A stretch of DNA of 9,033 bases from Prosthecobacter debontii (GCA_945885485.1 CAMCYT010000096.1:1-9033); one strand, 5' to 3'. Positions 1-6,360 are shown, counted from the stretch's first letter. Made by a program: numbers and translations. Notes: a model not told the origin generated them from the letters alone.

Positions 1-49
1 CGAATACCGCAGTTGCGGCGATGGCTAGTGCTGTGATGTTTGTTTTCAT
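1..49 (-). CDS. Exported protein, N-terminal fragment (partial)
   Basis: An ATG at 49-47 on the minus strand opens a frame that runs off the left edge. The 16 visible residues, MKTNITALAIAATAVF, have a lysine followed by an unbroken small/hydrophobic run, which is the look of a Sec signal peptide. The product is therefore probably exported, but nothing of the mature protein is visible and no function can be given. No clear Shine-Dalgarno precedes the ATG. A candidate promoter lies at 83-111, about 35 bp upstream. The gene is divergent from the broken gene starting at 226. Confidence 0.55.
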   Translation of the reverse strand, partial: MKTNITALAIAATAVF

Positions 50-82
50 TGGTATATAATTGAGTGCTTTGTAAGCAATACC

Positions 83-111
83 TTATTATTTATCAGGATT
101 TGATTCGTCAA
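83..111 (-). promoter_or_regulatory. Candidate sigma-70-type promoter for the exported-protein gene
   Basis: On the minus strand TTGACG (111-106, 5 of 6 matches to the -35 consensus) is followed after exactly 17 bp by TAATAA (88-83, a weak -10 match) in an AT-rich stretch. The spacing and the position 35-60 bp before the ATG at 49 support it; the weak -10 is why confidence is modest. Confidence 0.4.
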
Positions 112-133
112 GAAAATTTATGCATCTCTAATT

Positions 134-211
134 TCACCCCCCTTTTCCCCTTCCCAGACCGTCTCTCCAGTGTATTCTCCGCGCTAGGTGGAAAATCAAA
201 TTCCTAGCATT
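134..211. repeat. 78-bp interspersed element, copy 1
   Basis: This block aligns without gaps to 501-578 (offset 367), with about 9 differences in 78 positions. It starts with a C-rich tract (CCCCCCTTTTCCCCTTCCC) and ends in a stem-loop: GCTAGG at 183-188 pairs with CCTAGC at 203-208 across a 14-nt AT-rich loop. No ORF or transposase is inside. It resembles a short non-autonomous mobile repeat of REP or MITE type. This copy is intergenic, ending 14 bp before the ATG of the broken gene at 226. Confidence 0.75.
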
Positions 212-225
212 CATTCATTTAATTT

Positions 226-703
226 ATGGGCACCAACGAAACACCAGAAACCAGATTCACCAACGACGCAGTGAAACGAGGCAGGCTACTCGCCTTGCTC
301 AGTGACCCCGTGATGCAGGAAGCCATGGACATCGTAGACGACATAATGCGTCCGAAGTCAGGGGGGGCCGCAGACACGAACCAGCTTCTTTCCGTAGCCC
401 TGTTCCACCAATCCGCAGGGGCAGGCGAGTTTCAAAAGAAGCTCGTCAACCTAACAAAAGAAAAAGAGCGAGTCCGCCGCGAGAAAGTCGAACCCCGTGG
501 TCAACCCCCTTTTCCCCTTCCCAGGCCAGCTCCCCAGTCTATTCTCCGTGCTAGGTGAAAAAGCAAATTCCTAGCATTTCGATCCAGACGCCCCAGACCT
601 CGGGGCCTACGAATTCAAAGTCGCTGCGCAGAAGCGCAAAGAAATCAATGCGATCATCGAGGCAGATCCATCCAAAGTTGCTGTGGTGCGGTTGCTGCAC
701 TGA
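226..703 (+). pseudogene. Small hypothetical gene broken by insertion of the 78-bp element
   Basis: From the ATG at 226 a frame reads about 91 plausible residues (MGTNETPETRFTNDAVKRGR onward, charged and helical, ending near KERVRREKVEP). It then enters the repeat, where it acquires a low-complexity tail (PPFPLPRPAPQS) and stops at 558. Directly after the repeat, in another frame (578-703), 41 further plausible residues run from FDPDAPDLGAYEF to VAVVRLLH and a TGA. Removing about 79 bp would rejoin the two parts in one frame of roughly 132 codons, so I read it as one gene split by the element. A shortened 110-residue product could still be made from 226-558. I do not recognise the family. No Shine-Dalgarno is visible, and the 3' end overlaps the convergent photolyase-like gene by 50 bp. 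Confidence 0.55.
501..578. repeat. 78-bp interspersed element, copy 2, inside a coding region
   Basis: Second copy of the element at 134-211, about 88 percent identical. The terminal stem-loop is conserved exactly in its arms (GCTAGG at 550-555, CCTAGC at 570-575), while the loop and mid-section have diverged. Variation outside the stem with arms kept is what is expected of a structured mobile repeat. It introduces the stop codon at 556-558 into the host gene. Confidence 0.75.
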
Positions 704-1904
704 CGGTCGAGACTATGACGAGCGACTTACGCAGGCGTTCCCAGAATTGAAAAAAGCCGCCGGTGGCGAAATGCCGAATTTTTAGATCCTCGGGACGGTC
801 GATGAGAATCAGGCAAATGCCGGCCTGGGAAAGAGTGGCGCGCAGGGCCGTCAGAGAGTCGTTCAAGGGGCCTACTTCCGGACGCAGGGCTGCCACTTGT
901 TGGAGGTTGTTTGATTTTGCCCAGCGCAGAAGCGCGTCAGCGTGAGGCGAGAGATTTTCTAGGATTGTCGGGACTTTCCAATGCCGCTCGGCACGCGTGG
1001 TGGCATCCTGTAGGGCATCGGAGAGCCATTGTTTTTTAGCGACTGGGAATCGATGATGCTCCCAGCTCTCAGCATCGGCTGTCACGAGGACTGCCGAGAA
1101 TGAATGTGACGCGAGGACAGAATTTTCCACCGAAAGATCCTCTTCATGAATCCAAAGCCCAGTAGTTTTTGATAGATCCAATATTTCAAGCGGCCAATCG
1201 GGACGGGTGATTGGTGGCTTGAAAATCAGGTCTGGCTGAAGTGCCTGCGGTTTTTCAAACTCACCAAGACCGTTTGATAAAGAATCAAGAAGCTCAGGTG
1301 CCATGTATTTCTCAAGGTTGCTGCGGCGGGCAAGATAGGTTTTTCCGGGAGTCTGTAAACCCGCCACCCAACGCCATGATAGAGTGTTTGAGGCAGGATC
1401 GCCATCGAGCAGATGCCGGTAAAAGAATGCCGCGCCAGCCTGCCATGGCAGGCGTGCCTCATGAACCCACCAGGCCGCGAACCACATGCGCGCGTGATTG
1501 TGGAGATAGCCAGTAGTCACCAACTCGTTGGCGAAATGATCGATTACCGCGTTTCCGGATCGTGAATCTTCAATGCGCCGGATAGCCGGATCTTCCACCA
1601 TATCCGTTAGAGACTTGAGATAATCAATCCAGACTTCGGGACGCAGTGCTAACCACGATTTCCAGTATCGCCGCCAATAGACCTCTTGGATAAATTTCTC
1701 CACACGCCCAAACGGATGAAATTGCAAAACAGCCGCCACAACTTCCTCTTCGGTGATCAAACGGTGGCGGATCGCTGGGGAAAGCCGGGAAACTGACGAG
1801 TGGCCAGGCTTCACATGATTTCTGTCGCGAGCATAGAGTCCGACGATGGGTAGGAACTTATCCAAATGACCGAGTGTCGCGATGCGAGAGGGTGGACAAA
1901 TCAT
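654..1904 (-). CDS. Photolyase/cryptochrome-family FAD-binding protein
   Basis: The 416-residue product carries the photolyase FAD-binding domain near its N-terminus: GHSSVSRLSPAIRHRL (residues 34-49), FIQEVYWRRYWKSWL (71-85), LHNHARMWFA (134-143) and LLDGDPASNTLSWRWVAG (165-182) correspond to the FAD-cradling and DNA-contacting motifs of cryptochromes and photolyases. A second, alpha/beta-looking region (about 247-391) follows. Classical photolyases have their antenna-binding alpha/beta domain before the FAD domain, so the order here appears reversed. The likely role is light-dependent DNA repair or blue-light sensing in the cytoplasm; the sequence does not separate these. I chose the ATG at 1904 because family similarity begins immediately after it; a TTG at 1937 would add 11 residues. 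The last ~20 residues (after RLRKSL) look like a run-on extension overlapping the convergent broken gene. Confidence 0.8.
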   Translation of the reverse strand: MICPPSRIATLGHLDKFLPIVGLYARDRNHVKPGHSSVSRLSPAIRHRLITEEEVVAAVLQFHPFGRVEKFIQEVYWRRYWKSWLALRPEVWIDYLKSLTDMVEDPAIRRIEDSRSGNAVIDHFANELVTTGYLHNHARMWFAAWWVHEARLPWQAGAAFFYRHLLDGDPASNTLSWRWVAGLQTPGKTYLARRSNLEKYMAPELLDSLSNGLGEFEKPQALQPDLIFKPPITRPDWPLEILDLSKTTGLWIHEEDLSVENSVLASHSFSAVLVTADAESWEHHRFPVAKKQWLSDALQDATTRAERHWKVPTILENLSPHADALLRWAKSNNLQQVAALRPEVGPLNDSLTALRATLSQAGICLILIDRPEDLKIRHFATGGFFQFWERLRKSLVIVSTVSAATAPQQLWMDLPR

Positions 1905-1996
1905 GGCGTAAGCTCGTTGATAAACGACCCTGCGCAAGTGCGAATCCGAGCTGTGAGTCGTATCTGCGAGGTTTCGTCTAAGTCAGCTAAGAGGTG

Positions 1997-2275
1997 CTAG
2001 AAAATCACCCGCTGTTTTCCGCTGTTCGTCTTATTTCTCATTTCCCTTGCTGACGGTGCAGATCCCATTTTTTCTGATGAGCCAACCAGTCTAGCCGCGG
2101 CAAGCCGACAAAGGCCAGGATCGGTAAGCGCCGAGTTGGCTACCGCCTGACGCAGAAGCAGCGCTTGCTTTTCGAGGCTGCCCAGCGGCAGGGTTTTCTC
2201 AAGCTTCCCGTCGCTGGAATGAGCGAAAATGTCGTGAACTTTTACCGTCTCTGGTGTGATGCGGCAGGCCGTCAA
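1997..2275 (-). CDS. Small hypothetical protein (uncertain)
   Basis: A 92-codon frame from a TTG at 2275, ending in TAG, lies between the ADP-ribosylglycohydrolase gene (41 bp upstream) and the photolyase-like gene (92 bp downstream) on the same strand. Its composition is protein-like, for example VKVHDIFAHSSDGKLEKTLP and LEKQALLLRQAV, with a basic tail. I see no known motif, no ATG start and no convincing ribosome binding site. The frame stays open further upstream into the preceding gene, so it could be a remnant of a longer gene. I do not recognise it. Confidence 0.35.
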   Translation of the reverse strand: MTACRITPETVKVHDIFAHSSDGKLEKTLPLGSLEKQALLLRQAVANSALTDPGLCRLAAARLVGSSEKMGSAPSAREMRNKTNSGKQRVIF

Positions 2276-2315
2276 TTCATCGTCAAGGGCAGTCCGCCCC
2301 AGTAAAATGTTAGTC

Positions 2316-3317
2316 TTATGCAGGTGGGTTCGCGAATTTTTCAGGGATCACGCCACTAGCCGCACCTAGTAAACTACCGACGACTGCGGCACGGTGGCAG
2401 TTATCCCCGCCGACCATGGCGTTAGCGATGATGCCCGCGGTGAAATCGTCATGATATTTCCACGCCAGATAGAGTGCGGCAGGCATTGCCTCGGCAATGT
2501 AGCAGGCTGGGCTGAAACGTTGACCGATGACGTGTTCGTCTGGTTGATCGCACCAAGATTCCGCCTTATTTCCGGAAATCCAATCGCCTGCTTCGCGCCG
2601 CATCGCATCCCGCAGAGGTTCTCCCTCCGCAAGCGCCCACAACAACCGGACAAGGACATCAGCTGCCCGCAGGACATTCGCGTGAGCGTGAGTGAGGCCG
2701 ACATGTTGTTTGACGATGGCTCGCAATTCCTCTCGGGTTGTGCCTTCCAAGGCGGCGCAAAGGGCCGGGACCGTGGCAAGGCCGCCGATGTGCTCGTCAC
2801 TGATGCCACATTTCCGGGGCGGGTTGCCTTGGGCGTAGCGAGTGAAAAAGGCGCGATGATATTCCTCCACATAGGTATCGCGGTGCCACCCTGGCTCTAA
2901 CATTCGGGCAATGTAGCGCTCTAACCACGCGTCCGCGTCATAGCCGCGGATTTGTTTCACTGAGTCAAAAAGCTCCACCGCCAGTCGGTAGTTAAGCGTG
3001 TTTTCTCCAGCTTTTAAAAACTGATGATAGTGAATTTCCCGCTGGCCCCAATAGTGTGCCTGCTCGCGTAATATATTACCCCGTTCGTTCGGCGGCACAT
3101 AGCTGGACCTCCATAAAATGCTTCCAGGGTGGGGATTTCGTGGTGCTATAAAATGATCCACGGTGCCATAATCCCGCCTTAGTGCTTCGCGGTCATAATA
3201 CCAATGCACCGGCATTGCCAACGCGTCGGCCACCAGCGAGCCTTTGTATCCACTCATCCATCGATTCATCAAAGGTAATAAATACGGAATCCGCGATATC
3301 GCATCTTTTTTTTGCAT
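2316..3317 (-). CDS. ADP-ribosylglycohydrolase-family protein
   Basis: The 333-residue product fits the ADP-ribosylglycohydrolase (ARH/DraG) family in length and layout: an N-terminal GYKGSLVADALAMPVHWYYD (residues 23-42), matching the family's G-x-x-x-GDALGMP start; a central helical core with VGLTHAHANVLRAADVLVRL (206-225); and a C-terminal GGDNCHRAAVVGSLLGAASG (303-322), matching the usual GGDTDT...GxxxGAxxG. Family members remove ADP-ribose from proteins or related substrates with divalent metal ions. Here the C-terminal GGDTD becomes GGDNC-HR and the N-terminal TDDT becomes GENT (105-108), so the metal site is altered and activity is uncertain. The ATG at 3317 is preferred over the TTG at 3323 because AGGA at 3327-3324 sits 6 nt before it. 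Confidence 0.8.
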   Translation of the reverse strand: MQKKDAISRIPYLLPLMNRWMSGYKGSLVADALAMPVHWYYDREALRRDYGTVDHFIAPRNPHPGSILWRSSYVPPNERGNILREQAHYWGQREIHYHQFLKAGENTLNYRLAVELFDSVKQIRGYDADAWLERYIARMLEPGWHRDTYVEEYHRAFFTRYAQGNPPRKCGISDEHIGGLATVPALCAALEGTTREELRAIVKQHVGLTHAHANVLRAADVLVRLLWALAEGEPLRDAMRREAGDWISGNKAESWCDQPDEHVIGQRFSPACYIAEAMPAALYLAWKYHDDFTAGIIANAMVGGDNCHRAAVVGSLLGAASGVIPEKFANPPA

Positions 3318-3323
3318 CGGCAA

Positions 3324-3327
3324 TCCT
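3324..3327 (-). promoter_or_regulatory. Ribosome binding site deciding the ARH-family start
   Basis: AGGA on the minus strand lies 6 nt before the ATG at 3317 but immediately next to the alternative TTG at 3323, so it supports initiation at the ATG. Confidence 0.5.
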
Positions 3328-3494
3328 GTGGAGGTGAATCATGAGTCAGGCTTGTCGATGTATACTGAGATTTTTCTTTGTAACTTTAAAAACGATGTGC
3401 TTCAAAAAACGGGGCAACCGATCAGTAATTTGCGGAATGCTTCCCGATCAAAAGTAATGAAGTTGGATTCGAAAAACTCATGTTTATATGATAA

Positions 3495-3923
3495 TTACGA
3501 CGTTGGCTCAGTGGTCCAACCAAATTTTCCTCGTCCAGTGTGTGCGCATTCATGCCGAACCGGAATCCATTTCTTGCCGTCTTTTCGTTGGAGGTAGATT
3601 CGATCAATGGACGAGTGGATGCTATCGTCACGGCAACTCGGATCATAGAGTGTGACCCTGACTTCGTTCTCTGAAACCGTTTTCATCCGGATCTTGATCC
3701 GTTCAGGTGTTTCAGTGTGGTAATCCGTACGAAAGAAGAGGTAACGCGTGGCACATTCCTTCGGATCAATCGCGCCGTCATTTTGAAGTTCCGTCACGAA
3801 CGCTAGTGCAGGAGGGTTTAAATCAGCTTGCGCATACGAGAATGGAACGGTGATTTTCAATATCACAAAGCCAACTGCCAGTACGAAGGCGAGAATTAAT
3901 ACCCATTTGATTTTGTGTTTCAT
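3495..3923 (-). CDS. Small membrane-anchored or exported hypothetical protein
   Basis: The 142-residue product begins MKHKIK followed by a hydrophobic span at residues 7-30 (WVLILAFVLAVGFVILKITV), which is an N-terminal membrane anchor or an uncleaved signal sequence, so the rest is expected outside the cytoplasmic membrane. The remaining ~110 residues are polar and of mixed strand/helix character, with cysteines at 57, 97 and 126 and a C-terminal HECAHTGRGKFGWTTEPT. The CxxTGRGxxxWTTE tail is similar, from memory, to C-termini of small uncharacterised exported proteins with a C-x-PGRG-like motif. Function unknown. No Shine-Dalgarno is visible. A weak promoter candidate is at 3939-3967, and the gene sits 122 bp downstream of ndh, so it is probably transcribed separately. 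Confidence 0.6.
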   Translation of the reverse strand: MKHKIKWVLILAFVLAVGFVILKITVPFSYAQADLNPPALAFVTELQNDGAIDPKECATRYLFFRTDYHTETPERIKIRMKTVSENEVRVTLYDPSCRDDSIHSSIDRIYLQRKDGKKWIPVRHECAHTGRGKFGWTTEPTS

Positions 3924-3938
3924 TGGTTAAGTGAACAT

Positions 3939-3967
3939 AGTACAAATGGAATGCATCTAACAATCAA
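3939..3967 (-). promoter_or_regulatory. Weak promoter candidate for the small membrane-anchored protein
   Basis: On the minus strand TTGATT (3967-3962) and TGTACT (3944-3939) are 17 bp apart, each matching the sigma-70 consensus at 4 of 6 positions. The position 16-44 bp before the ATG at 3923 is compatible with a short leader. Confidence 0.3.
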
Positions 3968-4045
3968 TGACTTCATGGAGGCTTCTTGTCTGAATTCGGC
4001 AGCAGAATGCAGCCGCTCCTTGTGAATTACACCCTTCACTATTCA

Positions 4046-5356
4046 CTATTTCCCTGGCTGCGCTGCCGATGGATAAACAATGATCCGCGCCTCCGGGTTA
4101 TTCACTATATAAGCATAAGCCCAGCCGAGGAGGACGGAGAGTTTGTTGCGGAAGCCGATGAGGAATAGGATGTGAATGAGTAACCACGCGATCCATGCGA
4201 AGAAGCCATTCAGAGTGAACTTTCCAGCTTTCATCACGGCGGCGTTTTTTCCAATGATCGCCATCATGCCTTTGTCGGTGTAGCGGAATTTAGGTCGCAG
4301 GGAATGTTTGCTATCTGCGAAGCGGGTGTCTTCGAGGCGGAGTTCTTCTTTGATGACTTTTGCGATATGCGCACCCATCTGCGTGGCGGCTGGCGCGACG
4401 CCGGGCACAAATTTTTCATCACGATCCCGCATGTTTGTTAGATCGCCAGCTACAAAAATATCCGGATGGCCGGGGATGGAGAGATCAAGGTTCGGTGTGA
4501 CGCGGCCACCGCGATCCATCTCCACGCCGAGATCTTTCGTAAGTGGATTCGCAGCAATGCCCGCTGCCCATACAATTGCCTCCGCTTCAAGAAATGTGCC
4601 GTCTTGGAAAAGCAGTTTGCCTTTTTGAACATCAGTCACGCGGGTTTGATTGCGGATCTCGACCCCGAGGTCGGTGAGTCGCTGCTTGGCGTAAACAGAT
4701 TGATGCGGCGCGAAATGCTCGAGAATGGTGGGGGAGTTTTCGATCAGAATCACGCGGAGTTTGCTGGTATCGATTCTTCGAAAATTCGATTTCAACGAGC
4801 GGTGAATCAGATCCACGCACGCACCGGCGAGCTCAACCCCAGTCGGGCCACCGCCGACGATGGCAATGGTCATGAGGCGTTTCCGCTCGGCTTTGTCTTT
4901 GGTCAGCTCGGCGCGTTCAAGATTGGATAAAATTTTGCGGCGGATGTTTTGCGCATCGGCCAAGGATTTCAGGCCAAGTGAGTATTCTTCCCACTGATCG
5001 TTTCCGAAATATCCGGTTTTAGCACCCGCGGCGAGCACGAGGTAATCGAACTGAAACACCTCACCAGATTTTCCAGTCAGGCATTTTTCTTCGGGAGAAA
5101 TCGAAACGACCTCATCCATTAGCACCGTTACGTTTTTCGCGTCGTGAAGGATTTGGCGGATCGAGCGCGCGATGTCCGGAGCGGCAAGGGATGCGGTGGC
5201 CACCTGATAAAGTAGCGGCTGGAAAAGGTGATGATTGGTGCGATCCAGTAGGATCACTTCGAAGCGTTTGTCATTGGCGAGCTTGCGCGCGCACTCGAGC
5301 CCAGCAAAGCCGCCCCCGATGATGATGACTTTACGCGGAGGTGCTTGTTTACTCAT
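4046..5356 (-). CDS. ndh: Type II NADH:quinone oxidoreductase (NDH-2)
   Basis: A 436-residue flavoprotein with two Rossmann dinucleotide folds: FAD-binding VIIIGGGFAGLE (residues 10-21), the NDH-2 signature region NHHLFQPLLYQVATASLAAPDIA (41-63, shown here as its core), NADH-binding AIVGGGPTGVELAGA (165-179), and the second FAD motif IFVAGD (300-305). Near the C-terminus a hydrophobic stretch (about 383-415) provides the membrane-associating helix typical of NDH-2. The enzyme passes electrons from NADH to the quinone pool on the cytoplasmic face of the membrane without pumping protons. Length and start match the family; the ATG is followed by MSKQAPPRKV just before the first fold. It ends in TAG. 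The gene stands alone, with a perfect palindromic operator 39-64 bp upstream of the start codon, indicating redox or catabolite control. Confidence 0.95.
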   Translation of the reverse strand: MSKQAPPRKVIIIGGGFAGLECARKLANDKRFEVILLDRTNHHLFQPLLYQVATASLAAPDIARSIRQILHDAKNVTVLMDEVVSISPEEKCLTGKSGEVFQFDYLVLAAGAKTGYFGNDQWEEYSLGLKSLADAQNIRRKILSNLERAELTKDKAERKRLMTIAIVGGGPTGVELAGACVDLIHRSLKSNFRRIDTSKLRVILIENSPTILEHFAPHQSVYAKQRLTDLGVEIRNQTRVTDVQKGKLLFQDGTFLEAEAIVWAAGIAANPLTKDLGVEMDRGGRVTPNLDLSIPGHPDIFVAGDLTNMRDRDEKFVPGVAPAATQMGAHIAKVIKEELRLEDTRFADSKHSLRPKFRYTDKGMMAIIGKNAAVMKAGKFTLNGFFAWIAWLLIHILFLIGFRNKLSVLLGWAYAYIVNNPEARIIVYPSAAQPGK

Positions 5357-5394
5357 GCGGTTAGCCTGACATGCTTTTCCGATAAGGGCAAACT

Positions 5395-5420
5395 GAGCTT
5401 GTGAAAATTTTCACAAGCTC
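5395..5420. promoter_or_regulatory. Perfect palindrome upstream of ndh: Rex- or CRP-type operator
   Basis: GAGCTTGTGAAAA and its exact complement form a 26-nt perfect palindrome. The core TTGTGAAAATTTTCACAA (5399-5416) matches the published Rex operator pattern TTGTGAA-N4-TTCACAA at every fixed position, and also the CRP pattern TGTGA-N6-TCACA. It ends 39 bp before the ndh ATG. A weak promoter (TTGAAA at 5438-5433, TGTGAA at 5415-5410, 17-bp spacing on the minus strand) would place the -10 inside the palindrome, which would suit repression. There is no T-tract, so it is not a convincing terminator. Confidence 0.7.
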
Positions 5421-5434
5421 CTGTGGGCTTGCTT

Positions 5435-5791
5435 TCAAGCCTCAAACTGATGCTTCCGTCTCGTCGGTGCGCCGCACATCACGCAACTATCTCGGCGCTA
5501 GCTTGTGGCTCTGCCGCAGGACGGACAACTAATGGGTTGAGTGTTGATTTTCCCGTCGATCCGCCCATCTCGCGCATCGATTTACAAAATTTTCGTTTCA
5601 AGTTCCGTTTCAGTGAACGCGGAACGATTTTTTAGAATCTCCCACATCGCCTGACAGGCACGCGAGAGTCGTTCGACGTGCTACTGGAGATTTTCGATAT
5701 CGTTCGCATGGCGGTCCGTTTTGGACTTGGTGTCGCTTGCGGTGCGCTCGGCACTGTTGATTTGCTGTTGTTGGAATAGATCCCAGATCAT
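5435..5791 (-). pseudogene. Zinc-ribbon protein gene with three in-frame stops
   Basis: One frame of 119 codons from the ATG at 5791 to the TGA at 5437-5435 reads as a coherent small protein but contains TAG at 5683-5681 (codon 37), TAA at 5584-5582 (codon 70) and TAG at 5500-5498 (codon 98). The N-terminus MIWDLFQQQQINSAERTAS begins a coiled-coil-like region; AMWEILKNRSAFTETELETK, IDARDGRIDGK and a C-terminal CPSC...CVMC zinc ribbon follow. The layout (coiled coil, then E-IDARDG-like motif, then ribbon) resembles, from memory, small uncharacterised verrucomicrobial proteins, in which a glutamate would precede IDARDG; GAA to TAA would explain that stop. No frameshift is seen, so decay looks recent. 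TAG ends the neighbouring ndh, so general stop reassignment is unlikely. Confidence 0.6.
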
Positions 5792-5876
5792 GGTTTTAAA
5801 TTTAATGAACATGAAAATCTACACAACCACAAGGCGAAGTGTCCAGAGAGAAGGGAAGGGGGAGGATATGTCCGTG

Positions 5877-6316
5877 TTACTTAGGCGGTGTCGTCCTGCC
5901 GTCAGGGAAAGCAATGTTGGTTTTTGGAAGTGCTGCGACTAGTTCACGTAGATCGGCATCGGAGATTTTGTTGCAGCCGTCGAGGTCGAGATATGTCAGA
6001 GAGATGAGGATCTTGAGGCTGTCCACGCTCTGTAAAGAATTACAATTGTTCAGGTAGAGCTCTTGCAAATTGGTAAGACCCTTGAGGCCGTCCACGTTTT
6101 GTAACATGATGCAGCCATTGAGGTGCAGCCGCGTTAGGCTTGTGTTCCCCATGTTTCCTTTTGCAGTGCATTTTGCCAATCCTCGCGGATGAGAGTGATG
6201 GGGTTCTCGCAATACCACTCGAACCCAGCCTCCTTCGCCGTGTGCTCGTCTTTCACTCCCGTCATCAACCACGCACTGCCGTGAAAGTCAATGAGGCAGG
6301 GTAGTGAGGAGGACAA
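5877..6316 (-). pseudogene. Leucine-rich-repeat protein remnant, frame-disrupted
   Basis: Two minus-strand frames share this stretch. The upstream one (6316-6134) gives LIDFHGSAWLMTGVKDEHTA and EAGFEWYCENPITLIREDWQ before a TAA. The downstream one gives LRRs of about 24 residues (SLTRLHLNGCIMLQNVDGLK, then NLQELYLNNCNSLQSVDSLK, then SLTYLDLDGC), ending PDGRTTPPK at 5877. The Lx2LxLxxC pattern marks cysteine-containing LRRs, usually protein-binding. The frame changes around 6150-6165, and the upstream part runs into the hairpin repeat at 6316 without a start codon, so I read it as a 5'-truncated, frame-shifted or internally deleted gene. An alternative is a separate 91-residue LRR protein from the ATG at 6152, with AAGGA only 3 nt before it. 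Confidence 0.55.
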
Positions 6317-6360
6317 AGCGGCGGGACGCCGCTTGCACGGCCTGCCGCGGGACGCGGCAG
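6316..6360. repeat. Twin GC-rich hairpins with GGA loops (REP-like pair)
   Basis: AAGCGGCG-GGA-CGCCGCTT (6316-6334) and CTGCCGCG-GGA-CGCGGCAG (6342-6360) are two perfect 8-bp stems with the same three-base loop, 7 bp apart. The shared architecture with different stem sequence suggests a paired REP-type palindromic element. It abuts the truncated 5' end of the LRR remnant. Neither hairpin has a following T-tract. Confidence 0.7.

Noticed and set aside
2394..2900. 168-codon plus-strand ORF
   Set aside because: Fully antisense to the ADP-ribosylglycohydrolase-family gene and without protein features of its own.
5395..5420. Palindrome as an intrinsic terminator
   Set aside because: The centre is AAAATTTT with no GC-rich loop-closing stem and no T-tract on either side; the operator reading fits better.
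5426..5441. Hairpin GGCTTG-CTTT-CAAGCC beside the operator
   Set aside because: Six-bp stem inside the end of the zinc-ribbon pseudogene; no T-tract or other support for a function.
5423..5635. 70-codon plus-strand ORF
   Set aside because: It is antisense to the zinc-ribbon pseudogene, whose minus-strand reading has recognisable motifs; the plus frame has none.
5435..5791. Stop codon reassignment in this genome
   Set aside because: Neighbouring intact genes end in TAG (ndh), TAA (metallopeptidase) and TGA (photolyase-like) at the expected family lengths.
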